DNA of 64,000 bases from an uncultured Clostridium sp. (GCA_947648495.1 CANSOA010000006.1:1-64000), one strand, 5' to 3'. Shown: positions 15,588 through 28,458, counted from the first letter of the stretch. A program made the numbers and translations. Notes: generated by a model not told the origin, from the letters alone.

Positions 15588-18422
15588 ATGCCAGAGCAAA
15601 AACAAACGGAAAACATACAAAAGAAACGAAATATCGCCATTCGAAATATTGTCGTAATATGCATTGTATTATTTGTTGGAATTGGACTTTTAATCGCTTT
15701 TCGAGCAGAATACTTAAACATCAAAGAAATTGGTGAACAATACACAGACATCTTTTTCAAAAACGTTAACAACAAACTATACTTAGCAGGCGGAATTTTT
15801 GTCATCACTTATTTGGTTATTTATATATCCAACAAATTAATCAAACATGGTTTAAAAAATTTTTTTGACGACGAAAAAAAGCCGATGCCCAAATTACCAA
15901 ATAAAACATTAGCAATCATCGGAGCAATCATTGCCGCTATTTTTGGAATGGTAATCTTAAATCAAAAATATACCATGTTTGTCAATAGCGCTTGGTTTGG
16001 AAAAACCGATCCGATTTTTAACACAGATATTGCCTATTATATTTTCACTTTACCATTTATTCAAGCCGTCATCTTTTTTGCCATTGCAGAATTGATTGTC
16101 ATAATCATTTATACAGCTTTTTACTATGTAATCGTCATGAACACCTATTTAGATGGCGTTGACATTGAAGTTTTAAAAAAGAACACCTTCATCAAACAAA
16201 TATTAGGCATCATTGCGATGATAGCTTTGCTTGCCTCAACCTATATTTTTATCACCTCACAAAATATTTTAACACAAAACATGCTAACCATTGAAAATGA
16301 CCAAACCTTTGCTTTAATTGGTGCAGGAAAAACCGATGTAACTATAAAATTATGGGGATACAGAATTTTTGCTATTTTATTATTCATTGCCATTTTAAGG
16401 CTCCTAAAATACGTTCAAAAAGCCAATTTTAAGCAATGTATGATATCGATTTCGATCGTTCCCATTTATCTAATTTGCATGTTTATATGTATGGTATATT
16501 ATGACCAATTCATTATCAAAAAAGAAGTTCTAGACAACCAAAAACAATACATTGCCTACAATATCGAAAACACCAAAGAAGCCTATGGCATCAACTTAGA
16601 ACAGCAATCCATTGATTCATATGGAACCATAACATATGACGAAATCACCAAAAATTCAGAAGTCATCAGTAATATTCCCATCATTTCTGAAGATGTTATG
16701 CTCACAACCGTTGCTGAACATCAAGAAGAAGGAGTCTATTACTCGTATCGTAATACATTTTTGAGCTTGCAAAATTCAAAATTGATGTATCTAACCCCAA
16801 GAGAAATTTTAAGTAATTATAACATGAGTTACAACAACAGAACCTTTAAATTTACACATGGTTATTCTGTTGTAGCAAGTTCAGCCACTAATACAGACGA
16901 AAATGGCTATGCCAAATACATTCTTTCTGATTTTACAGAACAACCTAATTTTGGCATCCAAGAACCCAGAATTTATTTTGGGCGAGAAACCAATAGCACC
17001 ATTGTCACAAACTCAAGTTTTGGCAAGGAATATGACTATCCCATCACAGCGACCAATTATGTAGAAAATGAATATAAGGGAAAAGCAGGTTTAAACTTAG
17101 GATTTTGGGATCGATTTGTTTTGGGAATTTCGGACAGAAACTTCAAATTAGCCTTTTCAAAACACGTTAGCAAAGATTCTAAAATCATTGCTAATCGAAA
17201 CATTATTCAAAGAGCTAAAGTCCTATTGCCATATATTATATATGACGAAAATCCTTATTTAGTCATAACAGACGATGGACGCCTTGTTTGGGTATTAGAC
17301 GGCTACACAACCTCAAACGAATATCCTTATTCACAAAGAACTACCTTAAAAATAAACGGAAACAATCAATCCATCAATTACATCAGAAATTCCGTAAAAG
17401 TATTAATTGACGCCTATGATGGAACCACCCAATTTTACATCACAGACAGAAATGACCCCATCATCATGTCTTACAAAAACTTGTATCCAACCCTGTTTCA
17501 AGATTTAGATAAAGCTATTCCAGAAGACATCAGTAGACAATTCATTTACCCAAGAATGTTGTACAATGTTCAAGCAGAAATGTTAAATATCTATCACGAT
17601 ATCAGCGAAGATGTTCTATACAGAGCAGACGATATTTGGGAAATCACAAAAACGGAATCAGCTACCAAAACTGCAACACTGGGCGAAAAAATGAAACCTT
17701 ACTATACCATGCTCAAAACAAAAGACAGTGACAAAGCAAATTTAGGGCTAGTTCTAACCTTCAATCGTCAAGCCAAACAAAATATAACCGCCTATCTTGT
17801 AGGAAAATACGAAAATGGAACTCCAAAACTATCACTTTATAAATTTGCATCAGAAAGTAATGTAGCAAGTATTTTGCAACTCAACTCGCAAATTGAACAA
17901 GACGAAACCATATCTAACGAACTATCAGCCTTAAACGTGGCAGGAACCAAACTAATCAAAAACAACATCATTGTGCCAATCAATCATACCTTGCTTTATG
18001 TTGTACCAGTTTATCAAGTGCGCTTGAACGAAAGCGAAATTCCGATTTTAAAAAAAGTTATTGTTGCTTCAGGAAATAAACTAGCCATTGGCAACAACTT
18101 AAATGATGCCATTTCCAATTTATTTACAGATTACGCTGTCGACTTAGAAATCATTGATATGCAAGACATAGAAAGCGTCATTGATGCCATTTTAAAATCC
18201 AATCACAATTTAGAAGAATCACTTACATCGAATAATTTTGAAATGATTGGAAAAGATTTAAGTGAACTTGAAAATCTCATCAAACGATTAGAAGAACTTA
18301 GAAAATTGCAACTAGAAAAAGAAAATAAGGAGGAACAAACCAATGAATCTAGCGAACAAATTGACAATGTTCAGAATGATATTAGTACCAGTAATCCTGA
18401 TAATACCTTATTTGGGTATTAA
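15588..18422 (+). CDS. UPF0182 family membrane protein
   Basis: 944 residues. Seven or so membrane helices occupy residues 15-330. A large extracytoplasmic region typical of UPF0182 / COG1615 follows, with VWVLDGYTTSNEYPYS, GNNQSINYIRNSVKV and YDGTTQFYI as the strongest family-like stretches. A charged C-terminal tail rich in Glu ends the protein. Function unknown in the family. AAGGAG precedes ATG 15588. Its last 80 bases overlap the start of pgsA. No CGG codon in 945 codons. Confidence 0.9.
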   Translation: MPEQKQTENIQKKRNIAIRNIVVICIVLFVGIGLLIAFRAEYLNIKEIGEQYTDIFFKNVNNKLYLAGGIFVITYLVIYISNKLIKHGLKNFFDDEKKPMPKLPNKTLAIIGAIIAAIFGMVILNQKYTMFVNSAWFGKTDPIFNTDIAYYIFTLPFIQAVIFFAIAELIVIIIYTAFYYVIVMNTYLDGVDIEVLKKNTFIKQILGIIAMIALLASTYIFITSQNILTQNMLTIENDQTFALIGAGKTDVTIKLWGYRIFAILLFIAILRLLKYVQKANFKQCMISISIVPIYLICMFICMVYYDQFIIKKEVLDNQKQYIAYNIENTKEAYGINLEQQSIDSYGTITYDEITKNSEVISNIPIISEDVMLTTVAEHQEEGVYYSYRNTFLSLQNSKLMYLTPREILSNYNMSYNNRTFKFTHGYSVVASSATNTDENGYAKYILSDFTEQPNFGIQEPRIYFGRETNSTIVTNSSFGKEYDYPITATNYVENEYKGKAGLNLGFWDRFVLGISDRNFKLAFSKHVSKDSKIIANRNIIQRAKVLLPYIIYDENPYLVITDDGRLVWVLDGYTTSNEYPYSQRTTLKINGNNQSINYIRNSVKVLIDAYDGTTQFYITDRNDPIIMSYKNLYPTLFQDLDKAIPEDISRQFIYPRMLYNVQAEMLNIYHDISEDVLYRADDIWEITKTESATKTATLGEKMKPYYTMLKTKDSDKANLGLVLTFNRQAKQNITAYLVGKYENGTPKLSLYKFASESNVASILQLNSQIEQDETISNELSALNVAGTKLIKNNIIVPINHTLLYVVPVYQVRLNESEIPILKKVIVASGNKLAIGNNLNDAISNLFTDYAVDLEIIDMQDIESVIDAILKSNHNLEESLTSNNFEMIGKDLSELENLIKRLEELRKLQLEKENKEEQTNESSEQIDNVQNDISTSNPDNTLFGY

Positions 18423-18975
18423 TCAAGAAATTGGTTGGGGGGTATTAGAAGCTAGCATCGGAATTCCAGTAACTATGTTATTAGCGGACTTAGTTTTCAT
18501 CATTGCTTCTATAACCGACCAATTAGATGGTTATATAGCACGTTCCAAAAATATGGTAACCACATTTGGTAAATTTTTAGATCCATTAGCGGACAAAATA
18601 TTAGTTTTAACTGCCTTAATCATGTTAGTCCAATATGACCGCTTGCCTGCGTGGATTCCAGCGATTATCTTAACCAGAGAATTTTTAGTTTCTGGTTATC
18701 GTTTAGTTGCTGTCGAAAAAGGCGGACAAGTAATTTCGGCATCGTTTTGGGGAAAACTAAAAACCGTTACACAAATGCTAGCTATCATACTTGCCTTTAT
18801 TGACATTCACGCATTTGGTGAATTTATCACATATGGCTATAGCTTTACCAAAATAGGATTTGTAGTCAATGTGGTCAGCACAGTTTTAATGAGTTTAGCA
18901 GTGATTGCGACCATTTTTTCAGGATATGATTATTTAAAAAATGGAAAAGAATTATTTGCTGATAAACAATCATAA
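18343..18975 (+). CDS. pgsA: CDP-diacylglycerol-glycerol-3-phosphate phosphatidyltransferase
   Basis: Makes phosphatidylglycerol phosphate at the inner membrane. 210 residues with the CDP-alcohol phosphotransferase signature DGYIARSKN...GKFLDPLADK (DGxxAR-x8-GxxxDxxxD) near residues 65-87. Five to six membrane segments are visible. AAGGAGG sits seven bases before ATG 18343, inside the UPF0182 coding region, which argues for translational coupling. Confidence 0.94.
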   Translation: MNLANKLTMFRMILVPVILIIPYLGINQEIGWGVLEASIGIPVTMLLADLVFIIASITDQLDGYIARSKNMVTTFGKFLDPLADKILVLTALIMLVQYDRLPAWIPAIILTREFLVSGYRLVAVEKGGQVISASFWGKLKTVTQMLAIILAFIDIHAFGEFITYGYSFTKIGFVVNVVSTVLMSLAVIATIFSGYDYLKNGKELFADKQS

Positions 18976-18979
18976 CTCA

Positions 18980-19003
18980 TAGGAGCGATTATTAATTGCC
19001 CAC
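18980..19003. repeat. Palindromic intergenic repeat, copy 1
   Basis: TAGGAGCGATTATTAATTG followed by CCCAC, a diverged copy of the repeat best seen at 53236-53260. It lies directly after pgsA. Confidence 0.6.
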
Positions 19004-19032
19004 AACAAAAAACGGAATAAAAACATGTATAA

Positions 19033-21066
<2,034 letters not shown>

Positions 21067-21068
21067 CT

Positions 21069-21085
21069 GTAGGGGAATCGCCCGC
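21069..21085. repeat. Palindromic intergenic repeat, copy 2, loop deleted
   Basis: GTAGGGGAATCGCCCGC, a short form of the repeat that lacks the central arm, directly after ligA. Confidence 0.5.
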
Positions 21086-21169
21086 TAAAAAACAAAACCT
21101 GAGAATAATAAATCAACATGACAAACAATAAAAACAAAACAAAAAATATAATCAAAGGAAAGGAAAAAT

Positions 21170-21409
21170 ATGGAAAAAGAGTATACATTTGAAATGTTTT
21201 GGGAAGATTTAGACAATGGATTTCAGCTTTATTATACCTATATGGATTGTCGTTATTTGATTTACAAATTAGGCAAAAATTGCTATAAAAATGAATTAGT
21301 TGAGGCACCAGAAAAGTGTCCGCATCAAAAAAGTGCGGTTTATACACTAAAAAGAGTAAAGGAATTGTTTCCGTTTATGGAGAATTTGGAGTATTATTTG
21401 GAGATTTAG
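21170..21409 (+). CDS. Small hypothetical protein, 79 residues
   Basis: AAAGGA lies upstream of ATG 21170. The protein is acidic and aromatic-rich (FEMFWEDLDNGFQLYYTYMD) with three Cys (DCRYL, NCYK, KCPH) and a basic middle. No recognisable domain. It sits 22 bases ahead of ruvB and may be co-transcribed. Confidence 0.55.
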   Translation: MEKEYTFEMFWEDLDNGFQLYYTYMDCRYLIYKLGKNCYKNELVEAPEKCPHQKSAVYTLKRVKELFPFMENLEYYLEI

Positions 21410-21431
21410 AATAAAAAATTAGGGAGAAATC

Positions 21432-22439
21432 ATGGAAGAAGAAAATTTATTGTTACCAACAGTTCAGGACGATGAAGAATCTGTCAACGAAGTCTCGCTT
21501 CGTCCCAAACGCTTAAATGAATACATTGGACAAACCAAAGTCAAAGAAAACATGAAAGTCTATATTGAAGCAACCAAAAAACGTGGCGAAGCATTAGACC
21601 ATGTGCTATTATATGGTCCTCCAGGCTTAGGAAAAACGACACTTTCCAATATCATAGCTAATGAAATGAATGCTCAAATCCGCATTACATCTGGTCCAGC
21701 CATTGAAAAACCGGGCGATTTGGCAGCTATTTTAACGAATTTATCAGAAAACGATGTTTTATTCATTGATGAAATTCATCGCTTAAATAAAAGTGTTGAG
21801 GAAATTTTGTATCCTGCTATGGAAGACTTTAATTTAGATATTATGATTGGCAAAGGACCAAGTGCACGTTCAATTCGATTGGATTTGCCAAAGTTTACTT
21901 TAATTGGAGCAACGACAAGAGCAGGTTCACTCACAACCCCTTTACGTGACCGTTTCGGGATTGTAAGTAAGTTAGAATTGTATTCAGAAGAAGATTTGAC
22001 CACCATTGTTACCCGCTCGAGCGATATTTTGCAAATTGAAATCAAACCAGAGGCTGCAAATGAACTCGCTAAGCGTTCCAGAGGTACTCCACGTATAGCG
22101 AATCGACTCTTAAAACGTGTGCGAGATTATGCGCTTGTATTAGGGGATGGAAATATTACATTAGAAATTGCCAAAATTGCGCTAAATAAACTAGAAATTG
22201 ACAATTTGGGATTAGACAATACCGACAAAAAAATATTAGAAACGATGATTTGCAAATATGCTGGTAAACCTGTGGGAGTTGAAACATTGGCAGCCACGAT
22301 TAATGAAGAAGTTGAGACATTAGAAGATGTTTATGAACCCTATTTGATGCAAATTGGATTTTTGGCCAGAACACCGCGTGGCAGAATGGCAACACCACTT
22401 GCATATGAACATTTGGGGATGGAATACAAGGAGTTATAA
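21432..22439 (+). CDS. ruvB: Holliday junction branch migration ATPase RuvB
   Basis: AAA+ motor that drives branch migration with RuvA. 335 residues. N-terminal [11 protein letters not shown], Walker [10 protein letters not shown] near residue 62, Walker B DEIHRL, sensor 1 GATTRAGSL and the DRFG arginine-finger region are all present; the C-terminal winged helix ends in [13 protein letters not shown]. No ruvA neighbour is visible. AGGGAG precedes ATG. Confidence 0.97.
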   Translation: MEEENLLLPTVQDDEESVNEVSLRPKRLNEYIGQTKVKENMKVYIEATKKRGEALDHVLLYGPPGLGKTTLSNIIANEMNAQIRITSGPAIEKPGDLAAILTNLSENDVLFIDEIHRLNKSVEEILYPAMEDFNLDIMIGKGPSARSIRLDLPKFTLIGATTRAGSLTTPLRDRFGIVSKLELYSEEDLTTIVTRSSDILQIEIKPEAANELAKRSRGTPRIANRLLKRVRDYALVLGDGNITLEIAKIALNKLEIDNLGLDNTDKKILETMICKYAGKPVGVETLAATINEEVETLEDVYEPYLMQIGFLARTPRGRMATPLAYEHLGMEYKEL

Positions 22440-22443
22440 ATCG

Positions 22444-23893
22444 ATGAATGAAACACAAAAAGTCCAAAAGAAAACAAATCATAAAATTCAATTGGTAATG
22501 GTGGTAACTGCTATTTTATTTGCCGTGCCATCTTTGATTTATGATATTCAAAATAAAACAATGCTAAATTATCCAACTAATTGGACATTTCTGATGGAAC
22601 ACACATTAAATTTGGATGCGACAACAGGACTTATCCTATTTTTGATTGCTTTTGTATTTTTTACAGCTATCTATTTTGTCATGATAAAAAAGGAAGCACA
22701 AATTTTTAAAAGTAAAAAACAGATTTTTTATTTTTTGATTGTGATTTCGTGTTTTTTTACAATAATGGTTCCGTTTGGGTCGAAAGATATATTTGCGTAT
22801 ATTGGCAATGGTTGGATTGGGGCACATTATGAGGAAAATCCGTATCAGATGTCTATTGGAGAAGTGCAGGAAAAGTATGAAGCCAAACAAGATCCAATGT
22901 TTCAAAATGTTGCGCCTGTTTGGATTTATGAAAAAGTAACGTATGGACCTATTTCTACGATGTTGGCTACGTTGTTTTCCTATTTGTCCTTTGGAAAAAT
23001 CGATGTGGCAATTTGTATTTTTAAAATGGCGAATTTATTGTTTCATTTAGGAAGTTGTTGTTTGGTTTATCAAATAACGAAAAAGAGGAAGTTTTTAGTT
23101 TTATATGGCTTAAATCCTGTGATTTTGTTAGAAGGATTGACGGATGCCCATAATGATTTATGGCTGGTATTTTTTTTGTTATTAGCCATGTATTTTGCGA
23201 GCAGAAAGAAAAACCTAATTTTGACAACCCTATGTGTGGCATTAGCAACTGCCATTAAATATGTAGCGATATTGATATTGCCATTTTTGGTGTTTTCTAT
23301 TGTAAATAAACAAGATATAAAAACAAGGTTTAGAGCTTGTGTTAAAGCAGGAATAGTATTTGTTGCTATGCTAGTGATTTGTTATTTGCCTTATATGAGA
23401 GATATTGGAGTTTTTGCAGGATTGTTTTTGCAACAGCGGAAAGTATAATAGTTCTGTTTTCTATGTGATTTGTTATTTGTTAAAAAATCATATGCATTTT
23501 GTAAAAATGTTGCAAAATGTAGCTTTTATTGTTTTTGCGATTGCCTATTTGTTGGTTGTTCTAAAATTGCTTTTACAAAAACAAATTCATTTTTATAAAA
23601 TGATGCGAACTTATCATATTTTTTTGTGGCTATTTGTTTTTTTGTTGCTTACGAATTATAATACGTGGTATTGTTTGTGGCTATTTCCCAATGTATTATT
23701 TATAAAGGGAAAAGCTGTTAAACGATTATTATATTTAGCAACAGGAAGCCAAATTGCGATGCAGAGCACTTTCTTGTATTTGGGAGAACGTCAAAATTTA
23801 GGATTGCTATTTTTGCTTATTTTGATTGGAGTTGTGGTGACAATGCAATTGAGTGAAACTTTGCAAAAAAGAAGAAAATTGAAACAAAGGTAG
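22444..23893 (+). CDS. GT-C type polyprenol-dependent glycosyltransferase, joined by +1 shift at CGG
   Basis: An integral membrane protein with about ten helices. The first extracellular loop has FGSKDIFAYIGNGWIG and ENPYQMS, as in mannosyltransferase-like GT-C enzymes (Asp catalytic candidate in SKD). A second loop has LTDAHNDLW. The first frame ends at 23448. At the in-frame CGG at 23437 (codon 332), skipping the C gives LFLQQ-GKYNSSVFYV and restores four more helices up to TAG 23893. The total is 482 residues, a normal GT-C size. ATG 22444 has AAGGAG nine bases upstream, inside the end of ruvB. Confidence 0.8.
23437..23440 (+). other. CGG +1 recoding site 4 (CGG-A to Gly)
   Basis: In-frame CGG after CAG. 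Skipping the C reads GGA AAG TAT AAT; the zero frame stops three codons later. Confidence 0.85.
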
Positions 23894-23902
23894 GTTAGGA
23901 AA

Positions 23903-24487
23903 ATGAAATTATTATTACATACGTGTTGTGCACCATGTAGTGTGTATTGTATAGAAAGTTTAAGACAAGAGGGAATCGAGCCAGTTTCGTATTGGTTTAA
24001 TCCGAATATTCATCCGTATATGGAATACAAAGCTAGACGAGATTGTTTAATTGAATATAGTCAAATGGCTGATTTTAAATTAATAGTGAATGAGAATTAT
24101 GGTTTGCGCGAATTTTGTAAGAATGTTTCAGAAGATATTGAAAATCGTTGCGAAAAATATTGTTACAAAGTTCGACTAGAACAGACTGCGAAATATGCGA
24201 AAGAAAAAGGGTTTGATTGTTTTTGTACAACGTTGTTTGTCAGTCCGTATCAACAGCATGAAGTGCTCAAAAAAGTGTGTGAGGAAATGGCAGAAAAATA
24301 TGATATTGATTTTTTGTATCGTGATTTTCGACCGGGTTTTCATGAGGGACAAAATAAAGCAAGAGATTTAGGGTTGTATCGACAGAAATATTGTGGGTGT
24401 GTTTTTTCGGAGGAAGAGAGATATGCAAAGCAGATTTGCAAAGATGAGGAAAGATTTGACAAAATCGAACGATTAAGCTTTTCTTAA
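23903..24487 (+). CDS. queH: Epoxyqueuosine reductase QueH
   Basis: Reduces epoxyqueuosine to queuosine in tRNA. 194 residues. The iron-sulfur / catalytic Cys pattern LLLHTCCAPCSVYC is at the N-terminus and the second Cys cluster YCGC near residue 163. YWFNPNIHP and DFRPGFHEG are typical of the DUF208/QueH family. It follows the glycosyltransferase by nine bases but is unrelated in role. Confidence 0.92.
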   Translation: MKLLLHTCCAPCSVYCIESLRQEGIEPVSYWFNPNIHPYMEYKARRDCLIEYSQMADFKLIVNENYGLREFCKNVSEDIENRCEKYCYKVRLEQTAKYAKEKGFDCFCTTLFVSPYQQHEVLKKVCEEMAEKYDIDFLYRDFRPGFHEGQNKARDLGLYRQKYCGCVFSEEERYAKQICKDEERFDKIERLSFS

Positions 24488-24532
24488 TGGTTCAAAATAA
24501 AATAAAAAAGTAAAAAGGAGTATTATTTTTTT

Positions 24533-25651
24533 ATGAAAGATTCAAGAATAGAAAAATTAGCGAATCAATTACTAACGTATTCGGTCAATATACAAACAGG
24601 GGACAATTTGCTAATTGAAATCTTGGGCGAAGATTGTATTTTGCTTGCTAAAGAATTAATGAAACAAGCTCAAAAGCTTGGCGCAAAACCATATTTTAAT
24701 ATCATAAATTATGAAATATTAAGTGTTATGTTAGAACATGCCACAGAAGAACAAATCAAATTATATGCCAAACATGATGTGCAAAGAATGAAAGATATGG
24801 ATGCCTATATTGGAATACGAGCAAGTTCAAATACATTTGCGTTAAGTGGAATACCGAGTAAAATAATGGAGTTATATAGTAAATATTATATGGCTCCTGT
24901 CCATTTTGAAGAACGTGTTAAAAATACGAAATGGTGTATTTTAAGATATCCCAATCACGCGATGGCTCAGATGTGCAAAATGAACACAGATGAGTTTGAG
25001 GACTATTTTTTCAAAGTATGCAATTTGGATTATGGGAAAATGTCTAAGGCAATGGAGCCGTTAAAAGATTTAATGAATCGAACGGATAAAGTTCATATTT
25101 TAGGAAAAGGTACACATTTAACCTTTCGCATAAAAGGAATTCCAGCTGAAAAATATGCAGGGATTTTTAATATACCAGATGGAGAAGTGGCATCTAGTCC
25201 TATAAAAACAAGTGTGAATGGCTATATAACATATCATACAGAAACGGCTTATCATGGAGTTTTATTTCATGATATCAAGTTTGAATTCAAAGATGGAAAA
25301 ATAATTAGGGCAACAGCGGATAAAACAAAAGAATTAAACGAAATTTTGGATACTGATGAAGGCTCAAGATACATTGGAGAATTTGCGCTTGGTTTAAATC
25401 CGTATATTGAAAAGCCAATGGGAGATACTTTATTTGACGAGAAAATAAAAGGAAGTTTTCACTTTACACCAGGTGACAGTTTACAACAAAGCGATAACGG
25501 GAATCGCTCGAGTATTCATTGGGATATTGTAAATATCCAAACGAAAGAATATGGCGGAGGTGAAATCTATTTTGATGATGTGCTAGTGAGAAAAGATGGA
25601 ATTTTTGTGTTGCCAGAATTGAAAGGCTTAAATCCAGAAAATTTGGTGTAA
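24533..25651 (+). CDS. Aminopeptidase, family M29
   Basis: Removes N-terminal residues from peptides in the cytosol. 372 residues, thermophilic-aminopeptidase (AmpS/PepS) type. GTHLTFRIKG, the metal-ligand region FNIPDGEVASSP, and GDSLQQSDNGNRSSIHWDIV with the C-terminal metal ligands are visible. RBS AAAAGGAG precedes ATG 24533 by twelve bases. Confidence 0.92.
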   Translation: MKDSRIEKLANQLLTYSVNIQTGDNLLIEILGEDCILLAKELMKQAQKLGAKPYFNIINYEILSVMLEHATEEQIKLYAKHDVQRMKDMDAYIGIRASSNTFALSGIPSKIMELYSKYYMAPVHFEERVKNTKWCILRYPNHAMAQMCKMNTDEFEDYFFKVCNLDYGKMSKAMEPLKDLMNRTDKVHILGKGTHLTFRIKGIPAEKYAGIFNIPDGEVASSPIKTSVNGYITYHTETAYHGVLFHDIKFEFKDGKIIRATADKTKELNEILDTDEGSRYIGEFALGLNPYIEKPMGDTLFDEKIKGSFHFTPGDSLQQSDNGNRSSIHWDIVNIQTKEYGGGEIYFDDVLVRKDGIFVLPELKGLNPENLV

Positions 25652-25679
25652 AAAAGACCAGAAAATAAAGGAGGAAATT

Positions 25680-28370
25680 TTGAAAAAATTAATTGTAATT
25701 GATGGAAATAGTATTTTGAATCGTGCATTTTATGGAATTATGGGAAGCAAAATGCTTCAAACAGCTGATGGAACGTATACAAATGCTGTATATGGATTTT
25801 TAAGTATTTTGTTTAAAATCATGGATGAGGAAAATCCAGAATATTTGGTGGTTGCCTTTGATGTAAAAGAACCAACCAAAAGGCACCAAATGTATGATAA
25901 ATACAAAGCGACTCGAAAAGGAATGCCAGAAGAATTGGCAAGTCAAATGCCCATTATCAAAAAAGTGTTACAGACCATGAACATCAAAATCATAGAAAAA
26001 CCGGGCTATGAAGCAGACGATATTTTAGGAACTCTTTCCCGCTTTGGCGAAAAAGAAGGCTTAAAAGTCATTCTTTTGACAGGAGATCGAGATTCATTTC
26101 AACTTGCAACCAAACAAACTACGATTCGAATTCCTCGAACCAAACAAGGTAAAACCGAAACGGAAGATTTTGATGAAGCAAAAATTGTGGAAACATATGG
26201 CGTCATGCCAGAGCAATTAATTGAAGTCAAAGGATTACAGGGAGATACCTCAGACAATATTCCCGGCGTTCCCGGAATTGGTGAAAAAACAGCCTTGAGT
26301 TTAATCAAACAATATCATTCCATTGAAGCCTTATATGAAAAAGTAGAAAAAGGAGAAGCAAATCTCAAAGGTAAACAAAAAGAAAATATTGAAAATAATA
26401 AAGAATTAGCAATGCTTTCCAAAAAACTTGGTACGATTGATGTAAATGCTCCAATTGAGAAAAATTTAACTGAATTTAAAGTCGAAGAATGGGACAAACC
26501 AGCTATTTTAGAATTGTTCAAAGAACTACGTTTTAAACGTTTCATCGAAAGATTTCATTTAGAAGAGGTAGAAGAAAATTCAAAAAATAAAAAGCAGAAT
26601 TTATTTGAATTGCTACAAGTCACACCTCAAGAAATGTTTGAAAAAATAAAAACACAAAAAGAATTGTACTATTATTTTGAAACAAACAAAGATGAAACAG
26701 CACTGATTATCAAACGAAAAATTCATAAAATGTATGTTTATCAAAAGGAAGATAAAAAAGTTTATCAGGTTGATTTTGATTATGAAATTTTTGAGAAAAT
26801 TTTTGCAAATCCAGAACTTTTAAAATGTAGCTATCAAATCAAAAATGACTATATTCTTTTAAAACAAGCAGGAATTAAGCCTAAAAATATGATGTTTGAT
26901 AGCAAAATTGCCATGTATTTGTTAGATTCTGGAACGAATTTATATTCCTTAGAAGAAATCGCAAAACAGCATTTAAACATAGAATTAGAAGAATATTTCC
27001 ACCAAGAAAATCAGCAAGAAAATGTACAGACAAGTTTTTTTGACGAGGAAGCAAAGGCAGAAGAAAATACACATTATAAATATGCCATATACAGTTATGT
27101 TATTGGTCAGACTAAGTCAATTTTGGAGAAGAAATTAAAAGAAGTGAATCAATTGGAGTTATTTCAAAATATCGAAATGCCAAGTGCTGAAGTTTTAGCA
27201 GAAATGAAATTAACAGGTGTTTTGGTAGACAAAGATGATATTGAAAAAATGTCTGAAGATTTGAAAAAGCAAATTGAAAAGTTAAGCCAAGAAATTTATG
27301 AATTGGCAGGAGAAGAATTCAATGTCAATTCGCCAAAACAATTGGGAGATATTTTGTTTGAAAAATTGGAATTGCCTTTTAAAAAGAAAAACAAAAATGG
27401 CTATGCTACAGATGTTGACACGTTAGAAAAGTTAAAAGATGCTCATCCAATCATAGAAAAAGTTCTAGATTATAGGCAAGTATCAAAATTAAATTCTACT
27501 TTTGTAGAGGGAATGTTGCCTTTTATCAATCCCAAAACCAATCGTATTCATACCAGTTTTCACCAAACAGTCACATCAACAGGAAGGCTAAGTAGTACGG
27601 ATCCCAATTTGCAAAATATTCCGACCAGAACGGATTTAGGCAAACAGATTAGAAGATTATTCAAAGCCCAAACAGGAAAAGTGTTTATTGATGCGGATTA
27701 TTCACAAATTGAACTCAGAATTTTGGCTCATATGTCCCAAGACGAAATCATGCTTAAGGCTTTTAAAGAACATGAGGATATTCACAAAATTTGTGCTTCT
27801 CAAGTTTTTGGTGTTCCCTTAGAGGAAGTAACAAAGCAGATGAGAAGTCATGCAAAAGCGGTCAATTTTGGGATTGTGTATGGGATTAGCGATTTTGGTT
27901 TGGCAGAACAATTGGGAATTAGAAAAAAAGAGGCGAAGCAATACATTGATTCCTATTTAGAAAAATATCATGGAATTGAAGAATTTATGAAGCGTGAAGT
28001 TGAAAAAGCAAAAGAAAACGGTTTTGTAGAAACCAGATTTCATCGAAGAAGATACATTCCAGAAATTCATTCCAACAATTATATGGTACGAAAATTTGGA
28101 GACCGTGTTGCCATGAATGCTCCAATTCAAGGCACTGCAGCAGATATTATGAAAATTGCAATGATTGCAGTTTATCAAGAATTAAACAAGCGAAATTTAC
28201 AATCCAAAATTGTCTTGCAAATTCATGATGAACTAATTATTGAAGCTTTAGAAAGTGAAAAAGAAGAAGTCAGCCAAATTTTGAAAAATTGTATGGAAAA
28301 AGCAGCTAAATTATCTGTTGAGTTAGAAGTTGATTTGCAAGAAGGCAAAAATTGGTTTGAGACGAAATAA
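25680..28370 (+). CDS. polA: DNA polymerase I
   Basis: Fills gaps and removes Okazaki primers. 896 residues. The 5' nuclease domain (1-290) has LIVIDGNSILNRAFYG and GYEADDILG. The middle 3'-5' exonuclease domain (about 310-480) is degenerate: the usual DxE motif is replaced by YYYFETNKDET, so proofreading is probably lost, as in many Firmicutes. The polymerase domain (490-896) has DADYSQIELRILAH, the O-helix RSHAKAVNFGIVYG and QIHDELI. Start is TTG 25680 with AGGAGG five bases upstream. No in-frame CGG. Confidence 0.97.
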   Translation: MKKLIVIDGNSILNRAFYGIMGSKMLQTADGTYTNAVYGFLSILFKIMDEENPEYLVVAFDVKEPTKRHQMYDKYKATRKGMPEELASQMPIIKKVLQTMNIKIIEKPGYEADDILGTLSRFGEKEGLKVILLTGDRDSFQLATKQTTIRIPRTKQGKTETEDFDEAKIVETYGVMPEQLIEVKGLQGDTSDNIPGVPGIGEKTALSLIKQYHSIEALYEKVEKGEANLKGKQKENIENNKELAMLSKKLGTIDVNAPIEKNLTEFKVEEWDKPAILELFKELRFKRFIERFHLEEVEENSKNKKQNLFELLQVTPQEMFEKIKTQKELYYYFETNKDETALIIKRKIHKMYVYQKEDKKVYQVDFDYEIFEKIFANPELLKCSYQIKNDYILLKQAGIKPKNMMFDSKIAMYLLDSGTNLYSLEEIAKQHLNIELEEYFHQENQQENVQTSFFDEEAKAEENTHYKYAIYSYVIGQTKSILEKKLKEVNQLELFQNIEMPSAEVLAEMKLTGVLVDKDDIEKMSEDLKKQIEKLSQEIYELAGEEFNVNSPKQLGDILFEKLELPFKKKNKNGYATDVDTLEKLKDAHPIIEKVLDYRQVSKLNSTFVEGMLPFINPKTNRIHTSFHQTVTSTGRLSSTDPNLQNIPTRTDLGKQIRRLFKAQTGKVFIDADYSQIELRILAHMSQDEIMLKAFKEHEDIHKICASQVFGVPLEEVTKQMRSHAKAVNFGIVYGISDFGLAEQLGIRKKEAKQYIDSYLEKYHGIEEFMKREVEKAKENGFVETRFHRRRYIPEIHSNNYMVRKFGDRVAMNAPIQGTAADIMKIAMIAVYQELNKRNLQSKIVLQIHDELIIEALESEKEEVSQILKNCMEKAAKLSVELEVDLQEGKNWFETK

Positions 28371-28399
28371 GGTATAACGACAGAAGCCATGCTGAGCTA

Positions 28400-28428
28400 T
28401 TGACATTTTATGTAAATTATGTTATAAT
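28400..28428 (+). promoter_or_regulatory. Consensus sigma-A promoter of the Cof-type gene
   Basis: TTGACA, 17-base spacer, TATAAT; a perfect match. Confidence 0.85.
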
Positions 28429-28458
28429 AATTATAATATAATTAAAAGGAGCATGATT

